From assembly GCF_026151205.1 (NCBI RefSeq), contig NC_087081.1:9604113-9668112 (forward strand): DNA of 64,000 bases, written 5' to 3'. Below the pieces are notes generated by a model. The model was not told where the DNA came from. It worked only from the letters and a program-made list of their open reading frames with translations, and ran no database searches. Shown in pieces: positions 32,877 to 44,422 of this stretch. This DNA comes from Bolinopsis microptera. Its lineage: Eukaryota > Ctenophora > Tentaculata > Lobata > Bolinopsidae. Positions within the stretch are counted from its first letter, which is position 1. Each line of letters begins with the position of its first letter. A program made the translations under genes and the position numbers.

Positions 32877-35222
32877 CTAAGGGTCCCTCAAGCAAGGTCT
32901 TCTTAGCAAACGCCAGGATATCTATCGGGTTGGTGGTTAGTATGTCCAAGTTTAAGTCAGATTTTCCGAAGATTTCTTCTCTCGTCCTGATCGTTGCAGG
33001 GCACCGAATCCAGTGTGGTACTGCAACTGTTTCTTCTTCTTCTCCGCAACGGGGACAAGTTGCACTCTTTGTAGAGTCGATCCTATTTTTGTAGTGGGAC
33101 AGGTGAAGGCAATGGCCTGCTCTGAGTTGTGCTGGCAGCGCTCCGTCTTTCCTGCTCTCTATTTTACTGTCCGCTCTTTTTCTGTTGTATCCCTTGTAAG
33201 TCTGGGAGACCAGGTGGTGTTGGGGGTCGCTATCCTTGATGTGAGCCTTCGCTACTGCTCTGGCTACTCCGTATGAGATTGTAGACTGTCCTTGGCCCAG
33301 GTCCGGGAGTTGTGCTGCTTCCTTAGCTGCTTGGTCAGCGTATTCGTTCCCAGAAATGTTGGAGTGGCCGGGAATCCACTCGTTGTCCCATGGAGTGATT
33401 CCAGAGTTTTCCTGATATTCTGTGTGTCTGGGTTCAGGCTATCGATGCTAGTCAGTAATGCCTGGCTATCAGAGCATATGATGGTGTCATCATACTTCTG
33501 CTTCTCTGTCATCCATTTCAGGGCTTCCGTAAGCGCAGTTTTCTCCTCACCATAGGAACAGGTGAACTTATTTCCCTTCTTTTTGATGGTCTCCAGTATA
33601 ACGGGGTTAGCTGCTGACCCTGTGGTGATAACTGCTGCTGCTCCACCTTCCTTGGTTCCACCTTTACATGATCCGTCAGTATAGATGGTAGTACATATGT
33701 CGTACTTGTCAATCATTCTGATAGCACTTTGGGCGGTCAGTCTTTTGGCAGAGCTTTCGTTAGCTGTATCGCTTGTGTCCCAGAAAGTGTCTCTTGGTCG
33801 TGTGGAGAAAGGGTGTTGGTTGTTAGGCACAGCTGGATGGGATTTGGGTACTAGCATAGGAGTCTCTGGGAGTGCTGTGAACACTTTCCAGTTCCTTTTC
33901 CTCTGTTCTTCTGAAAGGGCTTCTACGGGATTTCCGTGAGTTGGTAGTTGCCCTCTGGTGGAGTTAGTTTTCTCTCTCCAGGAACTACGGATCTTGCTTC
34001 TGTGGATGGTAGGTGTTTTAGGGCGTAGTGCTGTGTGCCTTGGATGATCTGAAGGGAGTCGGTCTGCTTTTCCTGCAGCAATAGTGATGATTCGCTCACT
34101 ATGTGTCTTGTAGCTTTCAACTTCAGCTTCGATTCTTAGCGCTTCTGTAGGTGTTGACGAGTATTGACCAGTGACTAGCCTCAGGGCTTTGTTCTGTGCT
34201 TTTTCTAGCTTGTTGAGTTGAGTAGCAGATAGCCATGGTTGCCAAGCAGCTGCAGCATAATCAAGTACGCTCCTCTGGGTAGCAATGTACACCCTCCGTA
34301 GGTTTTCTTTCCTCCAGCCCCACTGTTTTCCTGCCAGGGACGCCAGTATCTTACAGCGTTCAGAGACTTTCTTGGTCACTTCAGTGACATGCTGTTGAAA
34401 TGACAGTGTTCGGTCCATATGAACCCCAAGGAACTTTAGGCTAGCGTTGAACGGGATAGGTGTTACATCCAGGTTCAAGGAAGGTCTCCACTTTGCTTCA
34501 TTAGTAGCTGGAGTGAAGAACGTAGCTTCACTTTTATCTACATTGAGCATCATATTTTTCCTGTTGCTCCATTCCTGTACTTAATCAAGAGCTAGCTGAA
34601 CTTATCTGTTGGCTTTGTTGAGATCGATGTCTGATGCCCACAGGGAGGCATCATCTGCAAACAGAGCTAGCTCTACTCCTTCTGCTCTGGGATCACTTCA
34701 CTTATGCTGTTTATATAGAAGAGGAAAAGCAGAGGGGATGACACTGCACCCTGGGGGAGACCCTGTCTCATAAAGAATCGCTTGCTGAATGCTCCGTTGT
34801 AGAGGACTTGGGCTGTTCTTTCTTTGAGGAATGCTCTGAACCAGCGTATGATTTGGGCAGGAACACCTGTATCAAGCAGGGTGTGGAAAAGTTCCTGCTG
34901 CCATACCCTGTCATACGCCTTAGAATAGTCCAACATCGCTAGTACTGTCCGCTGAGCAGGTTTTTTCTGGAATCCGTCGCTTATACCTTGAGATATGCGG
35001 ATCACCTGGTCCTCAGTACTTTCTGCCCCACTTCTCGACGTAAGGAGGTTAAGATTCTTTGCCTTAGCTCTTATATCACTATTCATCCAGCTATCTTTGT
35101 TTTTAGGGGATGTTTTCCCGACATGGTTGTAGCCAGCTTGTACTAAGATCTTGTTGAAGTTGGCTACCTTTTTGCTGAAATTTTCGGGAGCGTCTGTGGT
35201 CACGTCTGCTGTTGACAAAGCC
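32877..35222 (-). pseudogene. I-superfamily LINE ORF2: RT, RNase H, zinc motif (decayed)
   Basis: In minus-strand order. RT part (35222-34673): AMLDYSKAYDRVW and QGLPQGAVSSPLL. Catalytic FADD near 34655, in a stretch with two in-frame stops (near 34607 and 34592) between open frames. RT end plus RNase H (34553-33264): SVLDYAAAAWQPW, then YTDGSCKGG, EEKTALTEAL and CSDSQAL, the D-E-D set of RNase H. A shifted frame ends at 32877 with CPRCGEEEE-H-C, the terminal zinc motif of these proteins. The N-terminal part of the RT is internally deleted: SRSGAESTEDQV follows directly on a segment that normally lies about 170 residues earlier. The endonuclease is absent. RNase H plus the terminal zinc motif points to the I superfamily (I, Tad, Ingi and relatives). 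Confidence 0.85.
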
Positions 35223-35560
35223 TGCTGTTGAAAAAGCCTCCTTTCTTGCAAATAGGAATGTGGTTGTAGGTGTTATCTTTGCCACAAATGCATTTCTTGG
35301 CTATGTTGGCAATGGGTAGAGCGTATCTCAGTGCTATAGCGTCTTTGGACCCTTGCTTGTTCAAGACAAATCCGTACTTCTCATAAGGTAGTCCGGTCAG
35401 CCAGCTTGATGCACCTTTTTCACATGCATGTGGGATCTTCTCACTGATCAAAGGTGGAAGATCGTTCATCAGCTGGTTTTTGAGTGACTCAAAAACATGG
35501 CATGAGACAGGCTAATGGCAGACTTGACTGCTTTCCCAGCCTCTCTGTTGGTATTGAGAG
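35223..35560 (-). pseudogene. fragment of another mobile-element protein, CxCG-H-CxxGGF motif
   Basis: The frame near 35469-35223 reads EKGASSWLTGLPYEKYGF, then CICGK, an H and CKKGGF. This Cys/His arrangement occurs in mobile-element proteins of some invertebrates, but I cannot name the family. It breaks off exactly where the I-type LINE sequence begins, so one was inserted into or joined to the other. Confidence 0.55.
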
Positions 35561-36400
35561 TGGTGTGTTGCAATTTTGTCTGGTTCTAACGCGAGTCCCG
35601 AAAGCTCTGCGTGTGAACATCTGGCCTACCAAGTAAATTATTTGTCGAACTTGAGTAAGTTAACCTTTCGACCAAACATAGGATATTTTCAAGAACCACA
35701 AGATATCAACTCTTTGTATCTTCAAGTACTAGTAATTTTTGGTTAGATCCTCATAAGAAGTTTACATCGCAAGCACTTTCGGATTGATAAATTTTAATTA
35801 AATTATTGGCGCGCAATAAACGCGCGCACAGCAGAGTGTCCGAATTTATTACCGTTCAAAATTTTATGTGTATTTTACGATTTGAAATGATTTAGTTTGT
35901 CCGCTACTGTATTAGTTGAAACCTTGTCTGTTCCAGGTGAAGCTAAAGGAATGTTTTATCTCTATAATCACTAATGATATCCGCTGTGCGAGAGCCGTGG
36001 ATAGTGAGGGGTCTGAGACAGTGAGACATGCACTCCGTATTAACCGGTGGGTCATTTTCAAGTTAGTTTATGTTCAATTCTTGTCTCCAAATCTTTATTC
36101 AGTTATTAAATTAATGTTCCAATTGTATCTAGTCTATATATGTTCAATAATTCATGATTCCAATTGACTATTGTTTCTTATCGTCAGGAAACTAACGTTC
36201 GAAGGAAAAAAGAATATCCAGACTCAACACTGACAACACTCTTGGAGTATTCAAAGACAGGACAACACTTGTTATGCTCCAGCTCTACAAATCCCCAGAG
36301 TGGAGTACTGCTGCCCGCTTTGGAATCAAAACAAGATCTATGATGTCCAGTCTTTCGAGAGCATACAACGCTAGTTCACCAGACGGATTCTAGGGCTCTA
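35561..36400. other. gene-free spacer
   Basis: Nothing recognisable before about 36230; from there to 36400 there are probably decayed upstream parts of the LINE tail that follows (one in-frame stop near 36391). Confidence 0.5.
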
Positions 36401-36817
36401 GAGACACCGATTAAATGGAATAGACTGAAGGAACTGAAACTTACATCACTGCAAAGACGCCGAGAACGCTACACCATCATACATCTGTGGAAAGTTCTCC
36501 AGGGAATATGTCCAAATGTTCTAGATGTACAGTTCAGAGAGAATGCCAGACTGGGAGTTAAAGTTATACTCCCTTCTCTCACCAAACAAGCATCAGCTGC
36601 TACACGCTCCACCTACGACCACTCATTCGCAGTAAGAGCTGGAAGACTCTGGAATGTTCTCCCCAAAATTGTCAATACTCAAAGGACTTTGACAAGCTTC
36701 AAGACATCTCTTGGAAACTTCCTAGACACCCTTCCAGAATCCAGACAAGCCCCTACTCCTGGATACAGTGCAGAAAACTCGATTTCTACAGACATAGCGG
36801 AGTTCTACAGTTACTAG
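36401..36817 (+). pseudogene. LINE reverse-transcriptase C-terminal tail
   Basis: An open frame without an initiating Met, ending with TAG at 36815-36817. It has the pattern typical of the end of many non-LTR polymerases: LKELKLTSLQRRRERY, HLWKVLQGICPN, a FAVRAGRLWNVLP motif and SFKTSLGNFLDTLPE. The family differs from the other LINE remnants in the window. Strongly 5'-truncated. Confidence 0.8.
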
Positions 36818-37369
36818 CTACGAGTCCACATGGATCGAGATCTCATCAATCCTACCTTCGCTCACTACAAATGGACTCCACCAAGATGCTGCTTCCCCGG
36901 AGTTCAACATAGCTGAAGGATTGCTCCACGGCCTCTACTGCACTCAATGTTATCCTTTTCAAACCTTACTATCTGGAAATTTCTGGACTGTCTGAAGGCG
37001 GAGCAGGACATAACATATGTGAAACTCACGAAGAGACTGTGCAGAGAACGTCCTAGCCGAGGAGCAGCAAAGTGGATCTTAAGTATGACGAGAGACTGCA
37101 GACTGTTAACTTGATTTTCTTAAAGTTATTGGATGTATGATTTGAATTTATGATATAATGAATTTGTGATTTAAATTTATTAACATGACTTTCAAATTGA
37201 TAATGTCTCTTGGTGAAGAATATAATAATAATTTGTATAATTTGTAAAGTTCGTATATTCCTCTACAGGGTCATCGAATAGTTCGACCGCCCTTGTTTAA
37301 CAGTACACTACATTGTAGATGTTCTGAAGGAGTATCCTAAGATTCTTGATCTTCTGGCACAGGCACCCC
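36818..37369. other. gene-free spacer
   Basis: Probably the 3' part of the LINE tail element; no poly(A) end identified. Confidence 0.4.
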
Positions 37370-37545
37370 TCCTCATTTAACCCTCAATCAAGTTTCCTAT
37401 CATTCGGCTGAGTCGACCGAGGAGATCACATAGATCCAATGAATCCTTAGCTACTTACTAGACTGAGTAAAACTGGGATTCTAACCCTGAACCTTCTGTA
37501 CAGAAGGCGGAAGCTCTAACCACTAGGCCACCCAGCCATTGAGAA
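37370..37545 (-). repeat. tRNA-derived SINE
   Basis: On the minus strand it starts with a tRNA-like head containing an A-box-like TGGCCTAGTGGTTAGAGC, continues through CCTTCTGTACAGAAGG and AGCTAAGGATTCA, and ends with the module GAGGGTTAAATGAGGAG. The head would serve as an internal RNA polymerase III promoter. The 3' module is shared with the SINE at 38503-38697, whose head differs. Confidence 0.8.
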
Positions 37546-38502
37546 AAATTGGGGGAAATTCAACTAAGCGTCGCTTATTTTCGGTACTGCTTGTCCCCGT
37601 TGACTAACCGACGTGTTACCACACTTAGTATTTAGGCTTCATGCAGAGAAAAGCATGTCAAGACGATATAATAATCCCGCTTAGGCCATATTACAATTCA
37701 AATACACGATGCAACGAATTTTGAGGCCATGCCTTGGCCTTGTTCATACAAGTTGTATATCCTACTGGAGAACTAAAGCAATATTGGGCCGCATTCTTTG
37801 TTGGCACCGCGATCATTTCCTATTCTAGCATACATAGCATAACATAGGTAAGCAAGCAACACCACGATTTTCTCGTAAAATCGGTAATATTTCTGTATTT
37901 AATGTAGAGCCGGGCGCTAGATCACAGATACCCCTAGATATGCACGATCTTTGATCCATCTAGGGTCGCCCCTGAAATTGGAGATACGCTCTCTAAGGCA
38001 TGCTACCATGTTATTTCACAATTGCCTGTAGGGAGGTACCCCAAAAATTTCCTCACTAACAGTTGCACTGCCACCAGACAGGAGGGTGTAAAATGCAGCT
38101 CTGATTTGAAGAAATCAATATGACTGAAGACTCTTATAAAGCTAATTTGTAGCGGTTGCATCGGCAATCTGTTCAGCCGACAACCACTACATTTATTGAT
38201 TACGAGCTGTGCTAATCGATAAAGGATTCCAATGTTGTAGTGTCAGAGTCAGTAAATTAACGCATGCTACCCTAAATTAACGCATGCTACCGGCCCTGTA
38301 CCCCAATACACAAAATGTCCTCAGACCTCATCATTGATTCTCCAGTAAATTTAACGACATTACTTCGGAGTATTCCAACAGCCACATTGTTACACACGTG
38401 CAACCAGCCAATTGCAGGAAGCCGAAGGATTAATTTTGGCCAGTGACGGTTAAACTTAAAGTAGTGTGTACCGTACTTCGCCCGAGACTGCTGCAATGTG
38501 CA
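37546..38502. other. gene-free spacer
   Basis: No supported gene. 38254-38291 is a direct duplication of AAATTAACGCATGCTACC. Confidence 0.6.
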
Positions 38503-38697
38503 GCTCCTCATTTAACCCTCACTTCCGATTTCCCGAGTATTCGGCTGATAGAATATAGCGGGGGCTACATAGACCACTCAGGATCCTTAGCTGAACGTCA
38601 ACGACGCTCACCCCACAACCAGGCAGACAGTGGGATTTGAACTCGTAACCTCGCGGTTGCAAAGCTGGCGTTCTAACCAACTGCGCTACCTCGCCGT
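38503..38697 (-). repeat. tRNA-derived SINE (Ala-like head)
   Basis: The minus strand starts GGCGAGGTAGCGCAGTTGG, a perfect A-box context, followed about 45 bp later by a B-box-like GAGTTCAAATCC. The loop TTTGCAA would give a TGC (Ala-like) anticodon, but the anticodon stem does not pair, so this is a SINE and not a working tRNA gene. The body carries AGCTAAGGATCC and ends in GAGGGTTAAATGAGGAG, shared with the SINE at 37370-37545. Confidence 0.85.
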
Positions 38698-39539
38698 TGC
38701 GATCAAGGAGCCTTCCCCTCATTTCCAAATATAGTCATACGTGACGTCATAACCATGGCGACGCATAGTAACAGATAGAGACGCGCAAGTTATTTTAATA
38801 TGGTTTTATTTTATTCGCTGCGCGGTGTAAATATTTATTTTGACCAGTTATTTAGTCATAACTTTTTATAGGAAATTGTGCTAGGTTGCGCTTTTCTTGC
38901 GACATCCGATTTGGCGTTTTTCCTATCGGATGGTATATAATTTGGCCACAGCGCAAGAATCGCACGATAATCTTATTTCTATGAACAGCTTGAGCCGGGC
39001 AACGAGATCGTTGCTTTGTTAATTCGCAAAGCAACGATCTGGAAGTAGGGTTGACATCGTCAATTAAGCATTTCGCCCAAAAATTAGTTTAAAAAATAAC
39101 CTTAACATTTAAAGTTATAACAAGGTCCTCATTTAAAAAACAAAAATCCAAAAACGTACTTTTTGTTGGGGACCGGCCCGAAGTACCAGCCAATGTTTAC
39201 TCAAAAAATAATATATATAATAAATGTTATCAATTCAAACTCAAAACTCATACAAGATTAGATCTCATTAAAACGATTAAAATGTATATAATAGAGCTTG
39301 TCGAAACAAAACATAGCTGAGCACATATAAAGTTGCCTTTAGTTGAAATTATCATATTAATATGCTTTTAGAGTTGTTAGAGTGGAAACAGGCGCATAGC
39401 TACTGCTAGCTAGCTATTCCAAAATTTTTAAAATTTAACGACTGTTATCAGTCGCATAGCGTCATGCCGTTTTTGCTGGCGAATTGATGGCAGTGTAACT
39501 GAGATGGTATGCAGTGAAATTGATTCTGTGATGGCGTGC
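38698..39539. other. gene-free AT-rich spacer
   Basis: No supported gene. AACGAGATCGTTGCTTTG / CAAAGCAACGATCT at 39001-39041 forms a short hairpin. Confidence 0.55.
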
Positions 39540-40235
39540 TTATGGGACAGAGTTATTATTAGCATTACGGTTGATGTTGCGCTCTGATTTCCTTAGTCCC
39601 GTTATATTGTATAACATAAAGTTAGGCCATTCGTCTGCAATGCCCTCGTTTTGTTGATCAATGAGCATGTTTTTTATGCACCTTTTGTAGATGTTAAGGT
39701 TGAATAGACTTGGCAAGGAAGTTGCTGCGACACTATATCTGTTTATTGCTAATAGTGGACCTTTGTAGAATACTGAATTATTGTAAGGGTGTTTACCGTA
39801 TTCATCTGACCATAAAGTTGTAAGACTCGAATCCGGATCGGCGACGTTAAATATTGGTGCACTGTTAGGTATTGTTTTCTTTATAGAGGGAGGCACTAGA
39901 CTTGGGAAGTTTTTCAGCTTATGTATAAAAACTAATGCGTTCTTTACGATGATACTATGAACTGTCAATATTTTGTGTACATAGAAACCAGACTTGGTAC
40001 TTGCTGGTGGTGTACCATCTTTGTACCAGTAATTAACAAAACCTGGTAGTATTGCTCTAAGACCCATTTTCTGTTTAACAAATAGTGTACACATTTTGCA
40101 AAACCGGGAATCGGATATCCTTTTTGAAACTGTCGAAGACTTCAAGCAGGAAAATTTTCTAAATATAACAAAGTGAAATTTGAAATTTTCCGTACTAAAA
40201 AGATAAGAAAAATGTGTCAAACAGTATATATACAA
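39540..40235 (-). pseudogene. probable LINE polymerase C-terminal fragment
   Basis: A 231-residue minus-strand frame. The stretch FYVHKILTVHSIIVKNALVF followed by IHKLKNFPSLVP, then FYKGPLLAI and a final LFNLNIYKRCIKNML, resembles the post-RT tail of LINE polymerases, where helices end in an IHK motif before a basic C-terminus. No RT catalytic motif is present. The first 35 or so residues are hydrophobic and may be chance translation. Family unassigned. Confidence 0.5.
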
Positions 40236-40339
40236 TAAATGAAATCAAGTGATGCAATTGGCAGAGCACAATACTGAGTTAACGGAAATTGTCCACTGCT
40301 ACCAATTTTATATATGAAACAGTAATTTCTCTCCGGGGA

Positions 40340-40677
40340 ATATTATTATTATTAAATCTAAAATAGCTAATAATTTAATAAATTATTAACAGGCCCCTTA
40401 ACGTGGGCAATAATATACGCTTTATAAATTATATAAACAAATTGAAGTCTATTTTCCAATGTTGTTAAGTGTCTCTTTAGATCTGTTTTGGTCTTTCGTG
40501 GGTGTTCCCACATTTGTTGGTTGAGAATGCTCAACATAACATACATAATGCTTGACTGCTTTATTGGAGACAGAAGTGCGAGAAAGAACTTTGTTAATAT
40601 ATAAATAGTCTAGATTTGAATTTGGAGCCACAAGGGCAAGGGTGATTTTCAAACATTTCTCCCAATATTTGAAATAG
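40340..40677 (+). repeat. dispersed repeat, copy 2 (left part)
   Basis: 40340-40570 matches 28262-28510 in the same orientation. 40620-40677 belongs to the inverted block that continues at 42231, so the TIR element at 40678-42230 was inserted into this copy. Confidence 0.75.
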
Positions 40678-42230
40678 GGACACCTTCAACAAGACGTTGT
40701 CTCACGTTTTGACTTTTTCTAAATTGATTTTTAGAGTCTTATATAGTCTATTGGCTATGATAGACTCGATTGATTGGTTGCAGAATCTTCATAGCTTTAT
40801 GACTATGAAATCAAAATCATGCTATCACATAAATTGACAGAGCTAGACCACTTTAAAGTCCAATGATACAAATATCACATTTTCTGAGATGTGATAATGA
40901 TACAAATGGGTCTGGAGAGACCGAATGTTATCAGATTTTTATGAAAATTTCGTAACATGATGCCTGTCTCCTAAGGAAGCAGTGTACAAAAGGAAATCGT
41001 TATTTAGGCTCATTATGATACAAATATCACACATTTTCGTTTCAAAATTGTCCGTTTTATGATGTGATTATTGAATCCCCTTGACCTCTTTTTTCTGTTT
41101 CGTTGAACTCAAACTTTACCAGAGGCAATTCCAAACAGAATTAGTGAAAAGTATGATACAAAAATCAACCTCCCGTTAGATGTACTACAATTATCACATT
41201 GTATTTTAAAACAACGAAATATAGCTATTTTTCGGGTCCAGTTCTCTGGGTGGCTGTTTGAAGGGTACATAATTCATTAATAAAGATGAAACTTCATTCA
41301 CACCTACAAAATGGTAACTCAGTATGGATACAAGGATGAAAAATTGTTCCAATCACTTGAAGGATACAAATATCACATTTTTTGTGAACCAAATTTTACA
41401 AGTGTAACATTCGTGATAAATGTATCAATATGGGTCTATAGAACGAGATTCTTTTTGATACATGTACAATAAACATTATTACTCCCTGAACATCTTACAC
41501 AGCACATCTAGGAACCAAAATAGGATACGAATATCACAATTTCAATTTAAATAATTTTTTATTTTTTTAAATTTTTTTTTAATCAAGTGATATTTGTATC
41601 TGAAAAGTGCTTATTTAATGAAATGCCTATTACTTATTGACTATGTTTAATAATATTGGATAAATTGATCTTCAAAAACAACATTCACACATTATTGACA
41701 TTGATTCGTGAAAAATATTGAATTTAATGTGATATTTGTATCATTTACAGGTTATTTATTGAGTGTCAATCATTACAACATTATTTTACAGCCTAAAGCA
41801 CCTTGAATAACGTTCAAAACATCAAAATAGTCCTCACTGGTTGTCATTATAGCCTACCCTAAGTGATGTGTGATAATCGTACCATATTTCGTATATTTAA
41901 CCATTAATCGCGGTACATATAACACCCACATGCTTCAGAAAGGTTTGATGGTCACATCTATCACGATAACTCACTCAAATCATGTAAATTCGATTTTACA
42001 CAGCCATAAACAAGTTTCCATGTGATATTCTTATCATAAAGTGTACAAATAACAAATTTAGCTGTTTCATGTTGATGAATGAGTGATTATTGTATCCTTG
42101 TTGACCAAACTACAAATTTTTGTGGTAATTGGTTTAAAATTGGCCGAGTAATAACTATCACATGGTGTGGCAGTCAAAATTCGAGCATGTGGCAGTCAAA
42201 ACGTGAGACAACGTCTTGTTGAAGATGTCC
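40678..42230. mobile_element. 1.55-kb non-coding TIR element with dispersed TGATACAAATATCACA motif
   Basis: The ends are inverted repeats of about 36 bp, left GGACACCTTCAACAAGACG and right its complement with one change, both continuing to TTGTCTCACGTTTTGACT. A 4-bp ATAG lies on each side (40674-40677 and 42231-42234). The related repeat at about 29216-29290 runs continuously across this point without the insert, which supports the borders. No protein is encoded. Inside are about a dozen copies or near-copies of TGATACAAATATCACA, mostly forward between 40860 and 41540 and inverted between 41583 and 42100. It is a non-autonomous DNA transposon; its superfamily is unknown. Confidence 0.85.
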
Positions 42231-42960
42231 ATAGGGAATATATTGATTTTTTGATGGGTTGTTTTTATATAGGGTCATTGTGACAATTATGTGTACATTG
42301 TTTGAATAATTTTTATACTTTTATATTATATATGAAATATTGACGATCAGTTAATATCATATACACATCTAGTCCATCATAGGGGCAGGAATGAGGTTGT
42401 AAGAGACTTCGGCGGGTAGTTGACGCACCTTTCACAAGCAAGAGCCACTTTGGTCTACTTGCTGTGAGGTGTCTCAGCTACATGGGTTGGGGGTCCCCCC
42501 CTTTTTTTTAAAGAAAAGAAAACAAAGGTGTCTCATATTTTTGTCCATTCTTTTGCCTCTGTAACCTCGTAGAGCGATGAGTGTTGTCCTTAACAGAAAA
42601 GAATATTCAAACAATATACACATAATATAGCAATGGCCAATTGGCTGACTATAAGGTCATGGCCTGAACAAACAATTTTATTAAATAGTCAAGTGATGCT
42701 AAAGCAGAGCACAAATGTGTAATAAGTTAATAGATTAAAAAACTGATTCATGTGATGCATTACGCAGAGCACAGATAAAAATACTGATTCAATGATTAAA
42801 ATTATAGCTGTGAGTGTCAATAAATTACTGTGTCATAAAAAAGGAACGATGTACACGTGATCTGAGATACCAATATCTCAATATCAAAAGGATAGTGTCT
42901 AGAAACATTCATAGTCCATGGTGGCAGGTATCAAGTTAAACGAAGTTACACTGACTGGCA
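42231..42960 (-). repeat. dispersed repeat, copy 2 (right part)
   Basis: 42245-42310 and 42596-42960 match 28915-29245 in inverted orientation. Between them, about 42350-42590 is unrelated sequence (GAGGTTGTAAGAGACTTCGG and following), probably another insertion without clear borders. Confidence 0.75.
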
Positions 42961-43300
42961 ATGTACACGATTGCCGTCTCCCTCTCTCACCCCTGACCGC
43001 TATCAGGGTGCTCCTGAGGATTGAGAATCTAATCCTGGTGCGCATGTAACACATAATAGCCGCATAGTCTTCTCCTCTCTTCTGGGATAGTTTTGTCCTT
43101 AACATGGTGTTGTCCTTAACATGGCGAATCTAATTCTAGTCCTCACTTGCCTTACCACATCGCACTATTTCTCTTTCCTTTTCCTGGCTAAGCATTGTTG
43201 TTTTTTACTCTTTATAGAAGTATTGTGAGTTATTCAGATTGACTAGAGGTATTATTTACCATACATTGATACTGATCATTTCAGCTTGATTTAGACGATT
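42961..43300. other. spacer before LINE, possible LINE 5' UTR
   Basis: No gene. TGTCCTTAACATGG occurs twice near 43092-43123. Confidence 0.45.
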
Positions 43301-43301
43301 A

Positions 43302-44232
43302 CTGTGGTTTTACTGCTTTATCCACAAACATTGCACATCTATTTGCACTGTAAATTATCCGTGCATAATGCACCATAAATGCTATCGCAAATCAAATCCA
43401 AATAGCCAATCTAATGAGTTTTACTGTACTCGTTGTATCCATTTAGACAAGGTTAAATACAACCCATTTAAACTACTCACTGACAATGACGACGACGACA
43501 ACAACCTAGACGAATACACAACCAAATTCTCAAATACTTTAAATGATTGTAACTCATACACTGCATCTGACCTTACAAATATTCTCTGCAACCAAATAAA
43601 GAAACAATCATCAATTCTCTTTCAAAATATTGATGGAAATAAATCAAATTTTGACAACCTTGCCATTGAAACCTGTAGGTACAAAACAAAATTCTCCGTA
43701 ATAGCCCTAGCTGAAACCAACACTGGAAAAGAATTAAGCAATCTATTCCAGCTCGACGGTTATAATAGTTACTATCAGGACACAGCACCTAACAAACAAA
43801 AAGGCACTGGAGTAGCCCTTTATGTTGACGATAAATTAAATGCTACTGTAGTGGAGAATATATCACAAGTCACAGAACATCTAGAAATACTTGTCTTATC
43901 ATTAAGTAACGAAGATCAACCTGTTAATGTAGGTGTTTTGTATCGTCCACCAAGTGGCTGTATTTCCCAAGCTCTAGTTGAACTTTCTAACCTTCTTGAT
44001 CACATGCCGAAGTTTAGTTATCTAGCTGGAGACTTTAATATCGATCTTCATGATAAAGATAACAAAAATGTTCAAAAATATGAAGAAATATTATTCAGTA
44101 AAGGATTTTGTCCGTTAATATCTATTGCTACCCACGAAAAACCAGGCTGTAAAGCATCCTGCATAGACAACATTATTACTAACGATATTGAGAATGTGAT
44201 TACTTCAGGCACCCTAAAAGAACGAATAACTC
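43302..44232 (+). CDS. LINE ORF2, 5' part: PHD-like finger and APE endonuclease
   Basis: The first half of a LINE polyprotein of the CR1/Daphne type. The frame is open upstream of the first ATG at 43368: the residues before it (CFIHKHC, ICTVNYPC) together with HHKCY and FYCTRC make a PHD-like finger, so the real start is probably further upstream. The endonuclease follows: NIDGNKSNFD near 43633, ALAETN near 43705, GTGVALYV near 43803, VLYRPPSG near 43937 and GDFNIDL near 44033. These are the conserved active-site blocks of APE-type LINE nucleases, which nick target DNA to prime reverse transcription. The frame is cut by the copia element at 44233 and resumes in phase at 49928. Confidence 0.88.
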
Positions 44233-44422
44233 TGTTTTATTGGTTAGACGGTGCAATGATAGGCAGTAATTGTAGTGTAAAAACAGCCCCACCACTCCTA
44301 TGGAGATAGATGGTTAGTCATCTTAATAAATAAATAAATGAATATAAATACAAATACAATCCATAATAGAAATAGAAACACTGCAGCGATGTGGCCCTCG
44401 CAGCTCAGTGAGAATACTAACA
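44233..44422 (-). repeat. copia 3' LTR
   Basis: 190 bp, identical base for base to 49733-49922. Begins TGTTTTATTGG on the plus strand and ends ACTAACA. Just inside it on the element strand is a modest purine tract (TTGGGGTAAGA), the likely plus-strand primer site. Confidence 0.95.

Noticed and set aside
32617-33939. Plus-strand frames opposite the I-type LINE
   Set aside because: Antisense shadows of the decayed LINE coding sequence.
38630-38697. Functional tRNA-Ala gene
   Set aside because: A and B boxes are good but the anticodon stem does not pair, and SINE body and tail follow.
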